Source: a virus. From it: a DNA stretch of 64,000 nt. The stretch lies in IMG/VR virus record IMGVR_UViG_3300050120_000158, positions 30,477-94,476 of that record, one strand, 5' to 3'. Each line of letters opens with the position of its first letter. The stretch's first letter is position 1. The position numbers and the translations under genes are program-made. Below are positions 8,280-14,477 of the stretch, one piece after another. The notes under the pieces are model-generated. The model saw only the letters and a list, made by a program, of their open reading frames with translations, was not told where the DNA came from and ran no database searches.

Positions 8280-8351
8280 TGTTTGGGATACTGCGACGTT
8301 TTGTCGCGGTCATGGCGCAGCGCGGTAAGACTAGAACGCTGCGGGAACAAA

Positions 8352-8382
8352 ACGTCCTACATACGTCCTACAAACGTCCTAC
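8352..8382 (+). repeat. Arm-type repeats, three direct copies
   Basis: ACGTCCTAC occurs at 8352, 8363 and 8374, exactly 11 bp apart, so the copies face the same side of the helix. An inverted copy is at 8428-8436. The set lies just upstream of the integrase and is best explained as integrase arm-binding sites; an operator array is the alternative. Confidence 0.75.
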
Positions 8383-8427
8383 GGGCCGTAATCGGCCCAT
8401 TGATTTCATTGCAGATTTTTGGTTTGT

Positions 8428-8436
8428 GTAGGACGT
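8428..8436 (-). repeat. Inverted arm-type repeat
   Basis: GTAGGACGT is the reverse complement of the ACGTCCTAC repeats on either side. It lies between the left arm cluster and the core-like inverted repeat. Confidence 0.65.
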
Positions 8437-8488
8437 GTGGCGGAGAGGGAGAGCGCCAAGCGGACAGGCAAGAAACCCAATGGTACCA

Positions 8489-8511
8489 GTCAATCCATTG
8501 TACCGATTGAC
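8489..8511. other. Putative attP core
   Basis: GTCAATC and GATTGAC form a perfect 7-bp inverted repeat around a 9-bp centre (CATTGTACC). This is the geometry of two tyrosine-recombinase core sites flanking the strand-exchange region. It lies between the arm repeats (8352-8436 and 8539-8557) and 67 bp before the integrase ATG. Confidence 0.6.
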
Positions 8512-8538
8512 ATTTCCAGCTTGCACGGCTTAGCTGGG

Positions 8539-8557
8539 CGTCCTACATACGTCCTAC
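8539..8557 (+). repeat. Arm-type repeats, right pair
   Basis: CGTCCTAC at 8539-8546 and ACGTCCTAC at 8549-8557 repeat the left-cluster sequence, again with an 11-bp period. Together with the left cluster they bracket the core-like site. Confidence 0.7.
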
Positions 8558-8577
8558 ATTGCCGTTGGGTTTTTTTC

Positions 8578-9888
8578 ATGTCCGAGTACCTTACTAAGCG
8601 GAATGGCTACTGGCATTTTCAGCGACGTGTTCCCCTTGAACTAGCTGGGCTAGATAAGCGCGGCATCGTAAGGCACTCAACCAAGATCGCGGTTCGCGCA
8701 GATCGCAGGGGTGCCCGCGCTGCTGGCATAGCCGCTGGAATGAACCGGGAGCTAGAAGCGTATTGGCGCGGGCTAGAGGAAGGCAAAGCGCAAGAAGCTA
8801 TAGACCGCTATACGCGCGCTAGGAAACAAGCCCGTGCGTTCGGCTTTGAGTATGTGGAGACGCCGCAGCTAGTCGAGCGGCCAAGCGCATACGTGCTAGA
8901 GCGGCTTGAGAAACTGGTTACCACCAAGACTCTTGACGATGCGAGCGCGCGTACTGCCGTACTTGGGTATGAAAACCGCCCAGTGGTCAAGCTGTCGGAA
9001 GTGTTCTCTAGGTTCGAACACCAGACCCGGAACGAAGTTAAGGACATGTCGCCGGATCAGCTAAGGCGCTGGAAGAACGGTTACAGCCTATCGATGGCCG
9101 ACCTAATCACCGCGATAGGCGACAAAGACGTAACCGCTATCAGCCATACCGATATCCTCGATTACCTCGATTGGTTAGAGGGTCGCGTTGACGAAGGCGA
9201 CATAATCCCAAAAACGGCAAACAAGTACATCGGTCGCGCAAGCACAATGCTCAAGACCATTAACCGCAAACTTCGGCTTGGTATACCTGATCTGTTTTCC
9301 GGCATGCGCCTTCAGGGCGGGAAGAACGAGGTTCGGCCACCCTTCCCTACCGAGTTCGTCCAAGATCGAATATTGGCCGAAGGCGCTCTAATGGGGTTGA
9401 ACGATGAAGCCCGCCGCGCCGTGTTCTTGATCGCGGATAGCGGCTTACGTCTATCGGAAGCCGTCAACCTAAACGAGACCACGATTTTCCTCGAATGCAG
9501 TGTCCCATATGTGAAGGTAATGCCCGATGGGCGGCGAGTTAAGACGCCGGACTCAATCAGGGAAATACCTCTTGTCGGAACGGCCCTAGCTGCAATGCGG
9601 CTGCATCCTAAGGGCTTTCCGCGTTATCAGGATAAGGGAGCATCGTTCTCGGCATACGTGAATGGGTACCTTAAAGACGCGGGCCTTCGCCCTACCCCGA
9701 AGCATACCGTGTACTCGCTAAGGCACACGTTCAAGGATCGCTTGATCGCGCTCAAAGAGCAGGATTCTATGATAGAAGCATTGATGGGGCACGCCGATGA
9801 CCATCCTAAGTATGGTGCCGGGCCGTCCCTTGAATTGAAACTAGAGGTGCTTCAGCGTATCGCCTTCAGGCCGCCCCGGGTCCTGTAG
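8578..9888 (+). CDS. int: Tyrosine-recombinase integrase
   Basis: A 436-residue integrase. The N-terminal 50 residues (YLTKRNGYWHFQRRVPLE) fit the DUF6538-type arm-binding domain. A SAM-like core-binding domain follows at about 130-250 and the catalytic domain at about 260-436. Catalytic residues visible are Arg in DSGLRLSEAV, His-x-x-Arg in YSLRHTFKDR, and His in LMGHADDHPKYG with the likely nucleophile Tyr. I chose the ATG at 8578 because the 53 residues encoded upstream in the same frame lie over the arm repeats and look non-coding. It shows the phage is temperate. Its 3' end overlaps the opposing gene at 9852. Confidence 0.93.
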   Translation: MSEYLTKRNGYWHFQRRVPLELAGLDKRGIVRHSTKIAVRADRRGARAAGIAAGMNRELEAYWRGLEEGKAQEAIDRYTRARKQARAFGFEYVETPQLVERPSAYVLERLEKLVTTKTLDDASARTAVLGYENRPVVKLSEVFSRFEHQTRNEVKDMSPDQLRRWKNGYSLSMADLITAIGDKDVTAISHTDILDYLDWLEGRVDEGDIIPKTANKYIGRASTMLKTINRKLRLGIPDLFSGMRLQGGKNEVRPPFPTEFVQDRILAEGALMGLNDEARRAVFLIADSGLRLSEAVNLNETTIFLECSVPYVKVMPDGRRVKTPDSIREIPLVGTALAAMRLHPKGFPRYQDKGASFSAYVNGYLKDAGLRPTPKHTVYSLRHTFKDRLIALKEQDSMIEALMGHADDHPKYGAGPSLELKLEVLQRIAFRPPRVL

Positions 9889-10067
9889 CTGTCGAGCAGC
9901 GCGAGGGCGCGGGCTTCGGTATCGCCAGCCGCACGCATGGCCGCTAGGTCTAGTTCCAGCTTCTCGAATATCGGGATGGCTTTCGGGCCGTCCAGCACAA
10001 CCAGATAGGCCGCGACGGCTAGGCCCCGCTCAAGTCGTTCGATTGTCACGGGTTCGCGGGATTGCAT
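9852..10067 (-). CDS. Small hypothetical protein convergent with int
   Basis: A 71-residue helical protein (ERLERGLAVAAYLVVLDGPKAIPIFEKLELDLAAM) with no recognised family. Its last 37 bases overlap the integrase 3' end on the opposite strand. No clear Shine-Dalgarno sequence is visible before the ATG. The sigma-54-like element at 10073 begins six bases upstream of its start but points the other way. Confidence 0.6.
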   Translation of the reverse strand: MQSREPVTIERLERGLAVAAYLVVLDGPKAIPIFEKLELDLAAMRAAGDTEARALALLDSYRTRGGLKAIR

Positions 10068-10072
10068 ATTAT

Positions 10073-10088
10073 TGGCACGGTTCTTGCA
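10073..10088 (+). promoter_or_regulatory. Sigma-54 type promoter element (right copy)
   Basis: TGGCACGGTTCTTGCA again fits TGGCACG-N4-TTGCW with GG-N10-GC. Predicted transcription starts near 10100, so the dispersed palindrome at 10103 would be within the first 20 transcribed bases. The genes ahead on this strand are antisense, so its product would be an antisense or non-coding RNA unless the element is used otherwise. Confidence 0.65.
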
Positions 10089-10102
10089 TGTATGGAAAAT
10101 CT

Positions 10103-10116
10103 TGCAGGAACCTGCA
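10103..10116 (+). repeat. Dispersed palindrome, AA centre
   Basis: Exact intergenic copy, 14 bases after the right sigma-54-like element. Confidence 0.97.
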
Positions 10117-10136
10117 AGGCGACTAGGGGAATTGTA

Positions 10137-10370
10137 TCACAACCTAGTGCCTAAGACCACCGCATCGCGGTCGTGTCTATCGATGATAAACGGGGTATGC
10201 CATACCGGATGCACGTCGCAGATACCCCGCATCCGCTCCATATCGATTTCGCTGGCCGTGTCGCTATAAATCATCTTGAGGTATTCCGGCTCCGAACCCT
10301 CGTAATGCTGGTGGACGCAGAACACGTAGCGCTGGCCCCGGTCGCCAATCTTATGCGGAGGGAGAGTCAT
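10137..10370 (-). CDS. Small hypothetical protein
   Basis: A 77-residue protein, a compact alpha/beta sequence with RGQRYVFCVHQHYEG near the start and several His residues in HPVWHTPF. It is followed leftward by 69 bp of non-coding DNA that holds one dispersed palindrome. Its start overlaps the stop of the next gene (10367), so it is co-translated with the small genes at 10367-10902. Function unknown. Confidence 0.7.
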   Translation of the reverse strand: MTLPPHKIGDRGQRYVFCVHQHYEGSEPEYLKMIYSDTASEIDMERMRGICDVHPVWHTPFIIDRHDRDAVVLGTRL

Positions 10371-10564
10371 TCGCCGTACCGCTTCTTTATTTCGCGAAGA
10401 CCGCCCTCAATGGTATCGGTCGGAATAAGGTCTAGGGCTATTGCTAACTCCCGCATATCCTTAGCGGCGATTATCGCGTCCGCCTTGTCCGGTTCGTGCT
10501 TCACTACAATTGCCGAGGCTTGGGCAATCGCTATGATACCCTGTGCAATATCTGCGATATTCAT
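10367..10564 (-). CDS. Small helical hypothetical protein
   Basis: A 65-residue helical protein (MNIADIAQGIIAIAQASAIV...). Both ends overlap neighbours by four bases (ATGA-type junctions), indicating a tightly coupled operon with 10137-10370 and 10561-10902. No recognised domain. Confidence 0.65.
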   Translation of the reverse strand: MNIADIAQGIIAIAQASAIVVKHEPDKADAIIAAKDMRELAIALDLIPTDTIEGGLREIKKRYGE

Positions 10565-10902
10565 GTGAATGAATGTCCCAAGAGCCTAAGCGCGTTGCAG
10601 GTAGAAACCTCGCACTCGACGGCTTCTTCGTAACTGTCGAAGTACATAGTCTCGCCGTCGCCGTGACATTGTACGTTGCCGTTGGAGTAGAAGCAATCTA
10701 CGCTGGCTGAGCCACCCGTACTCGTATCGAATAGTGGTCCCTTGAGCCATCGGATAAAGAACTTCTGTCCGTCGTCAGTAGGTAGAACCTCGGAGAGCCG
10801 TTCGATCTGCCGGTTCCCAAGTACTCGGGTGTCGAAAACCTTGTCCTTAAGAAGGCTTTCGACCGTTCCGTCAGCGTGAAAGGCTACAACGAGTTTAGGC
10901 AT
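10561..10902 (-). CDS. Hypothetical protein
   Basis: A 113-residue protein starting MPKLVVAFHADG, with GGAG eight bases before the ATG. An upstream in-frame start at 10992 would overlap the HNH gene and was not used. It contains alternating strands and four Cys residues in the second half (CFYSNGNVQCHGDG, CEVSTC), so a small metal site is possible. It lies immediately after the HNH gene at 10904. Confidence 0.65.
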   Translation of the reverse strand: MPKLVVAFHADGTVESLLKDKVFDTRVLGNRQIERLSEVLPTDDGQKFFIRWLKGPLFDTSTGGSASVDCFYSNGNVQCHGDGETMYFDSYEEAVECEVSTCNALRLLGHSFT

Positions 10903-10903
10903 T

Positions 10904-11401
10904 TCAAATACTCCGATTATTGATTTGTTCGCTTCGTGTGGCCCATGTGCAATTGTCGAGATTATAATGCCCGTCGTTTTCCTTCCGTTCAATAGATAAA
11001 TCTCCGTCAGGCTTTAATCCCATATCCTCCAAGAAATTTTCGAATACATGCCAGCGCACACAAACGTAGATGCCGCGACCGCCATAATGCTTAAATCGAT
11101 TGTGCTTAGGGTAATAGCAACGTTTCATCATATTCTGCCAAGCAGTGTACTCGACACTTTTGCCAGATTTACGAGCGTGACCATGCGTGGTTAAGCGCTC
11201 TACATTCGTGTCAATACGAAAACAACCGCAGGATTGCGTATGGCCACTTCTGAGATTTGAGCCGCAAACTATGCAAATGGTTTCGCATTCACAGATGCAC
11301 GTCCAGTAGATTTGCTCGCAAGAGGTATGCGCCCTTGCTAGTACGGTCAACCGTCCGAATTGCTTCCCTATTAACGGAATAGCTTGCCGACCGCGCGCCA
11401 T
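10904..11401 (-). CDS. HNH homing-type endonuclease (copy 1)
   Basis: A 165-residue free-standing HNH enzyme. The N-terminal part has the GRLTVLARA strand and a Cys cluster (CICECETICIVCG, SCGC). The middle has WQNMMKRCYYPKHNRFKHYGGRGIYVC and FENFLEDMG, and the C-terminal part has SIERKENDGHYNLDNCTWAT, the conserved HNH/DNA-contact region of this phage family. The ATG at 11401 has GGAG five bases upstream; the longer frame start at 11467 lies in the hairpin region. Such enzymes cut DNA and promote their own spread. A cluster of strong hairpins lies just upstream (11419-11544). Confidence 0.85.
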   Translation of the reverse strand: MARGRQAIPLIGKQFGRLTVLARAHTSCEQIYWTCICECETICIVCGSNLRSGHTQSCGCFRIDTNVERLTTHGHARKSGKSVEYTAWQNMMKRCYYPKHNRFKHYGGRGIYVCVRWHVFENFLEDMGLKPDGDLSIERKENDGHYNLDNCTWATRSEQINNRSI

Positions 11402-11418
11402 GGTAGCTCCAAAAAACG

Positions 11419-11466
11419 TGCGCCGGATCAGGGCTAAGGGAGGCGTCCCCATACTGATCCGGCGCA
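11419..11466. repeat. Strong inverted repeat 1 upstream of HNH gene
   Basis: TGCGCCGGATCAG and CTGATCCGGCGCA form a perfect 13-bp stem with a 22-base loop. It lies 10 bases upstream of the HNH ribosome-binding site. No U-run follows, so it is not a simple terminator. Confidence 0.8.
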
Positions 11467-11507
11467 ATTGGCTAGCGATGGGATGCCCTCTCGCCGCTAA
11501 CCAATTG
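11465..11507 (-). repeat. Inverted repeat 2 upstream of HNH gene
   Basis: CAATTGGCTAGCG pairs with CGCTAACCAATTG. The single mismatch is a G-U pair only in minus-strand RNA, which suggests the structure acts in the leftward transcript. Confidence 0.7.
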
Positions 11508-11508
11508 G

Positions 11509-11545
11509 TGACCGGGGCGCAGTGTTACAAACAACGCTCCCGGTC
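11509..11545. repeat. Inverted repeat 3 upstream of HNH gene
   Basis: GACCGGG and CCCGGTC flank a loop that can extend the stem by three further GC pairs after a one-base bulge. It is the third hairpin in a row in the 204-bp gap between 11401 and 11606; no gene is seen in that gap. Confidence 0.6.
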
Positions 11546-11605
11546 CGCTGACTATTTAAGGAGTCATGCTTATCCGGTTGCCGCACACAGCCCTAGATGT
11601 TGTGG

Positions 11606-12094
11606 TCATGTCATCCAGCCATGTTCGACTGCCTTGGCATTGCCGAGTGTCGGCTCAAAAGCGAAAAGCTCTCCCCAACTCAGCTTCCCGTGGTTGATTT
11701 TCGCCGTCAAAGCGCGATCCATTTGGCGAAGTGCATTCATCGCGCTATCCGCCTGCTCTTGCGAACGAAACGCGAGCGCACGGTTATGGTCGGAGGTCCA
11801 TTCAAAGGCCGCCGAGCCCGTCAGAACCTGTACGGCGAGGTATTTCGTCCCCGGCGCCTCGATAAGCCATCGGAAATCATCTCCTTGCGGCAGCCCCTCC
11901 ACCATGTGGCGGACCATCGCGTCGGCCTGCGTTGCGTCGAAAAGATTGGTGCCGCTAGGCTCATGCTTCATCGGGTGAGGCGTATGCTCGTTGAACGCCG
12001 CCTTGAAGCTGATCCCGGCGTCGGGACTGAAATCCTCCGGAAGTTTCCAGCCAAGGAAACGGTTCACCATGTGCTCGATTTGCTTTTTCAACAT
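11606..12094 (-). CDS. Conserved phage hypothetical protein
   Basis: A 162-residue protein beginning MLKKQIEHMVNRFLGWKLPEDF, with GISFKAAFNEHTPHPMKHEPSGTNLFD. This is a conserved phage/prophage protein type of unknown function. I chose the ATG at 12094 (AAGGG seven bases upstream); an in-frame ATG at 12136 is possible. It lies downstream of the DUF2997 gene across one dispersed palindrome, at the end of the DUF1257/DUF2997/AAA+ gene group. Confidence 0.75.
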   Translation of the reverse strand: MLKKQIEHMVNRFLGWKLPEDFSPDAGISFKAAFNEHTPHPMKHEPSGTNLFDATQADAMVRHMVEGLPQGDDFRWLIEAPGTKYLAVQVLTGSAAFEWTSDHNRALAFRSQEQADSAMNALRQMDRALTAKINHGKLSWGELFAFEPTLGNAKAVEHGWMT

Positions 12095-12173
12095 CTGGTA
12101 GCCCTTAGCGTTTGTGTGTCGGAACCGGATAAGCATGTAAGGAGTTAAAAGGACTAAACCCCGCGCCAGCGTT

Positions 12174-12187
12174 TGCAGGTTCCTGCA
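12174..12187 (+). repeat. Dispersed palindrome, TT centre
   Basis: Exact copy in the junction between the DUF2997 gene and 11606-12094. Confidence 0.97.
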
Positions 12188-12189
12188 AG

Positions 12190-12387
12190 CTACCAGTTCT
12201 GGGCGACGGCCTGACCCTGTGACGCGGCGGCTTGATCGTCGTACTCGGGCTTGAGGTTCCGGGTCGCCGAACCGGCAAGCGCCGCTTCAATGCTGGCGGT
12301 AGCGGCAATACACGCATCGCCGGTTTCGCCTTCGACGTTGACCTTGCTGGTTCCGAACTTGTCGATGGTAACAATGATCTTGGGCAT
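12190..12387 (-). CDS. DUF2997-like small protein
   Basis: A 65-residue protein starting MPKIIVTIDKFGTSKVNVEGETGDAC, which matches the DUF2997 pattern: two strands, a conserved Gly, then Cys and a helix. DUF2997 genes commonly sit beside DUF1257 and AAA+ ATPase genes, as here (12437 and 14478). The biochemical role is not known. The C terminus has an Ala/Gln-rich extension. Confidence 0.75.
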   Translation of the reverse strand: MPKIIVTIDKFGTSKVNVEGETGDACIAATASIEAALAGSATRNLKPEYDDQAAASQGQAVAQNW

Positions 12388-12436
12388 TTCAGTATTCCTT
12401 GATGAATGAATTAGTGGGGCTGTTGGGCGACGGGCC

Positions 12437-12880
12437 TTAGGCGTATTCTGCCGTCAGCAAAATCTCGCCGTTCTTCCCGGCTTCGCGAACAACCTGATGA
12501 CCGGCAAGGGCCATTTGCTTTTCCGTGACATGGACGCCGTACATCTGCACGAGCTTGGCGATTGCAAGCTTGTCGCGGGGTTCGCCCGGCTCAATCTCGC
12601 ACGCCAGCACTGAACCATTGACCCCTCGGCCGTAGTTCATGTCGCCGTCGAACACCGGCATGTACGAACCGTCCGGCTGTTTGACGAGCCCAACGTCATA
12701 GCGCTGGCCGGGCAACTCGATGGTGTAGTCGCACGTGTTGGGCTGTCCCTCGTAGGTGCGGAACGTGCCGCTCTGCGAGAGGTTGATGCTGATCCCGCTC
12801 TGCTTCAGTTCCGCAATCGCGGTACGGAGGCAATCGATTTCGGTGATTTTAACGTCCTTGATGATGGTATTGTGGCTCAT
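12437..12880 (-). CDS. DUF1257 (ycf35-type) protein
   Basis: A 147-residue protein starting MSHNTIIKDVKITEIDCLRTAIAELKQ, with TCDYTIELPGQRYDVGLVKQPDGSY and a C-terminal helix-turn-strand region (KLVQMYGVHVTEKQMALAGHQVV). This is the DUF1257 layout, related to plastid ycf35. Its role is unknown. It is conserved next to DUF2997 and a Ycf46-like AAA+ protein, so the three probably act together (inference from gene order). Confidence 0.8.
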   Translation of the reverse strand: MSHNTIIKDVKITEIDCLRTAIAELKQSGISINLSQSGTFRTYEGQPNTCDYTIELPGQRYDVGLVKQPDGSYMPVFDGDMNYGRGVNGSVLACEIEPGEPRDKLAIAKLVQMYGVHVTEKQMALAGHQVVREAGKNGEILLTAEYA

Positions 12881-12887
12881 GGCACCC

Positions 12888-13526
12888 TCACTTGATTTTG
12901 ATGTTACGCCGGGATGGCGAACGATTGATCTTGATCTGGCCCTTTTCGGTTTCGACGGTTTTAACGGAAACGACGGGCCTCTTTCTCGTTTCCGCTTCTA
13001 CGATTACCGTCTGGAAGAATTCATCGGGCTCCCAGTTGTATTGATCGACCCTGCTAAGGTCGAACGTATATCCGAGTATATCGAATTGATCGGGCGGCAC
13101 AATATCGAAACGCCCCTCAATAATCCCGCTAGCCATCGTGGCATTCGGGTTCTCGGTGAAGGGAATGACAAGGCGACAAAGCGCCGCCTCGTCTCGCATG
13201 AGTAGCACAAACAGACCTGTATCATACGTTAGATCGCTTCCCTTCTTGCGTTCGATCTTGACGGTTACGCATGCACCCTCTTGGAGAGTGTACCGGCCTG
13301 TGACCCATACGCCGTGGTTGCGGTTCCGCTGGCCTGCCGGTATCTGATCGGAGCGCCCGATTTCAGCAACCTCGTTCTCTGCTCGACGCGATGCCTGCTG
13401 TAGCGGGGTATCGGTAAAGCCGGGCCTACGTCGATAGAATTGCGCGACCTTGACCGTACCGGCATACAGAGCGCCGCCGTTAGCGGCACTGAAACTCTCC
13501 ATACCTGATATTACGCCTAAAATCAT
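12888..13526 (-). CDS. Hypothetical protein of the AAA+/DUF1257 group
   Basis: A 212-residue protein, beta-rich in the centre (GVWVTGRYTLQEGACVTVKIERKKG, then YDTGLFVLLMRDE) and strongly basic at the C terminus (KGQIKINRSPSRRNIKIK). No known family recognised. It starts after an HNH gene and ends seven bases before the DUF1257 gene. Confidence 0.65.
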   Translation of the reverse strand: MILGVISGMESFSAANGGALYAGTVKVAQFYRRRPGFTDTPLQQASRRAENEVAEIGRSDQIPAGQRNRNHGVWVTGRYTLQEGACVTVKIERKKGSDLTYDTGLFVLLMRDEAALCRLVIPFTENPNATMASGIIEGRFDIVPPDQFDILGYTFDLSRVDQYNWEPDEFFQTVIVEAETRKRPVVSVKTVETEKGQIKINRSPSRRNIKIK

Positions 13527-13585
13527 TTGGTGGCTCCGTATAAAGTCGTTGCACGCTGCCGGATGCTAGAACGCCCGGCAAGCGG

Positions 13586-14098
13586 TTACAAGTTAATTCG
13601 GCTTCCCTTGTTAGCCCCTTGCTCCGCGTTGGTCGCCCATCGACAGTTTAGCTTCTCATAATTACCGTCTGTGTTGGGATAACGATCAAGCGTTTTACCG
13701 GCAGGCCGATTACCCATGTCGTGTAAAAAGTTCTCGAAATCGAACCAACGCGGGCAAACACTAATACCGCGAGCGCCATACCGGTAATACCTATTGTTAT
13801 TTTTGTCATAGCACCTCGAATGCATCGCCATCCAACTTCTAAACGTCCCGGTAGGGTAGATGCCTTGCTTACGTCCAACACTGTGTCCGTGCGTAGTTTG
13901 CACAACCCTTGCACGATCCACTTGTAAACACTTGCAAGATTGGGTATGGCCGCTGCGCAAATTGTCGGTCTGCACAACAATTAGAGTTCCGCAATCGCAC
14001 AGGCAATTCCACTGTGTTTTTCCGTTTTTATTGGCCGCTGCACCCTGAACAAGCAATCTGGTAAAACGGTGGCCAGCAAGGTTTACTTTGGCTATCAA
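13586..14098 (-). CDS. HNH homing-type endonuclease (copy 2)
   Basis: A 170-residue enzyme of the same family as 10904-11401: a Cys cluster (CLCDCG, SCKC), then WMAMHSRCYDKNNNRYYRYGARGISVC, FENFLHDMG and TLDRYPNTDGNYEKLNCRWAT. The start is a TTG that overlaps the stop of the ribbon-helix-helix gene (TTGA), with GGGG seven bases upstream. It separates that gene from the DUF1257 block, which suggests insertion into a working operon. Confidence 0.85.
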   Translation of the reverse strand: MIAKVNLAGHRFTRLLVQGAAANKNGKTQWNCLCDCGTLIVVQTDNLRSGHTQSCKCLQVDRARVVQTTHGHSVGRKQGIYPTGTFRSWMAMHSRCYDKNNNRYYRYGARGISVCPRWFDFENFLHDMGNRPAGKTLDRYPNTDGNYEKLNCRWATNAEQGANKGSRINL

Positions 14099-14436
14099 TA
14101 CGGAACCCCATTCTTGATGATCTGAGTAACCGTTTTCCGACCATCCTTATCGACCATGACCATTTCGACGTTATGCCCGGTCATCACCGAATGCATCAAA
14201 CGAATTGCACGTTTGATCGTTTCGGATTTGTCAGCCTCGATAATGCCCATGACTTCCTCAAGCATCAAGGTATGGTTCGCGGGCATACGAACCGTGATGC
14301 TCTTGGGTGGTGTCTTGTCCGCTGGTGGTGTTGGGTCAGCGGCCATTATTTTAGCTACCGCCACCATTGGCTTGAACCCCGACGACTTATTCAGTTGTGG
14401 AACGGTGAGCGGACGAACAGGCAGTTTCAGAACCAT
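14095..14436 (-). CDS. Ribbon-helix-helix (CopG/Arc-like) DNA-binding protein
   Basis: A 113-residue protein. Residues about 45-85 (SITVRMPANHTLMLEEVMGIIEADKSETIKRAIRLM, given by position) fit the strand-helix-helix of RHH regulators: strand ITVRMP, helix 1 LMLEEVMGII, helix 2 KSETIKRAIRLM. A short C-terminal strand pair follows. The ATG at 14436 has AAGGGAA seven bases upstream; the longer frame begins inside the dispersed palindrome at 14461. RHH dimers bind palindromic DNA, so this is one candidate for the protein that reads the repeat (inference). Confidence 0.65.
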   Translation of the reverse strand: MVLKLPVRPLTVPQLNKSSGFKPMVAVAKIMAADPTPPADKTPPKSITVRMPANHTLMLEEVMGIIEADKSETIKRAIRLMHSVMTGHNVEMVMVDKDGRKTVTQIIKNGVPY

Positions 14437-14460
14437 AGTATTATTCCCTTGTGAGTTGTT

Positions 14461-14474
14461 TGCAGGTTCCTGCA
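14461..14474 (+). repeat. Dispersed palindrome, TT centre
   Basis: Exact copy between the AAA+ gene and the RHH gene. Confidence 0.97.
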
Positions 14475-14477
14475 AGT

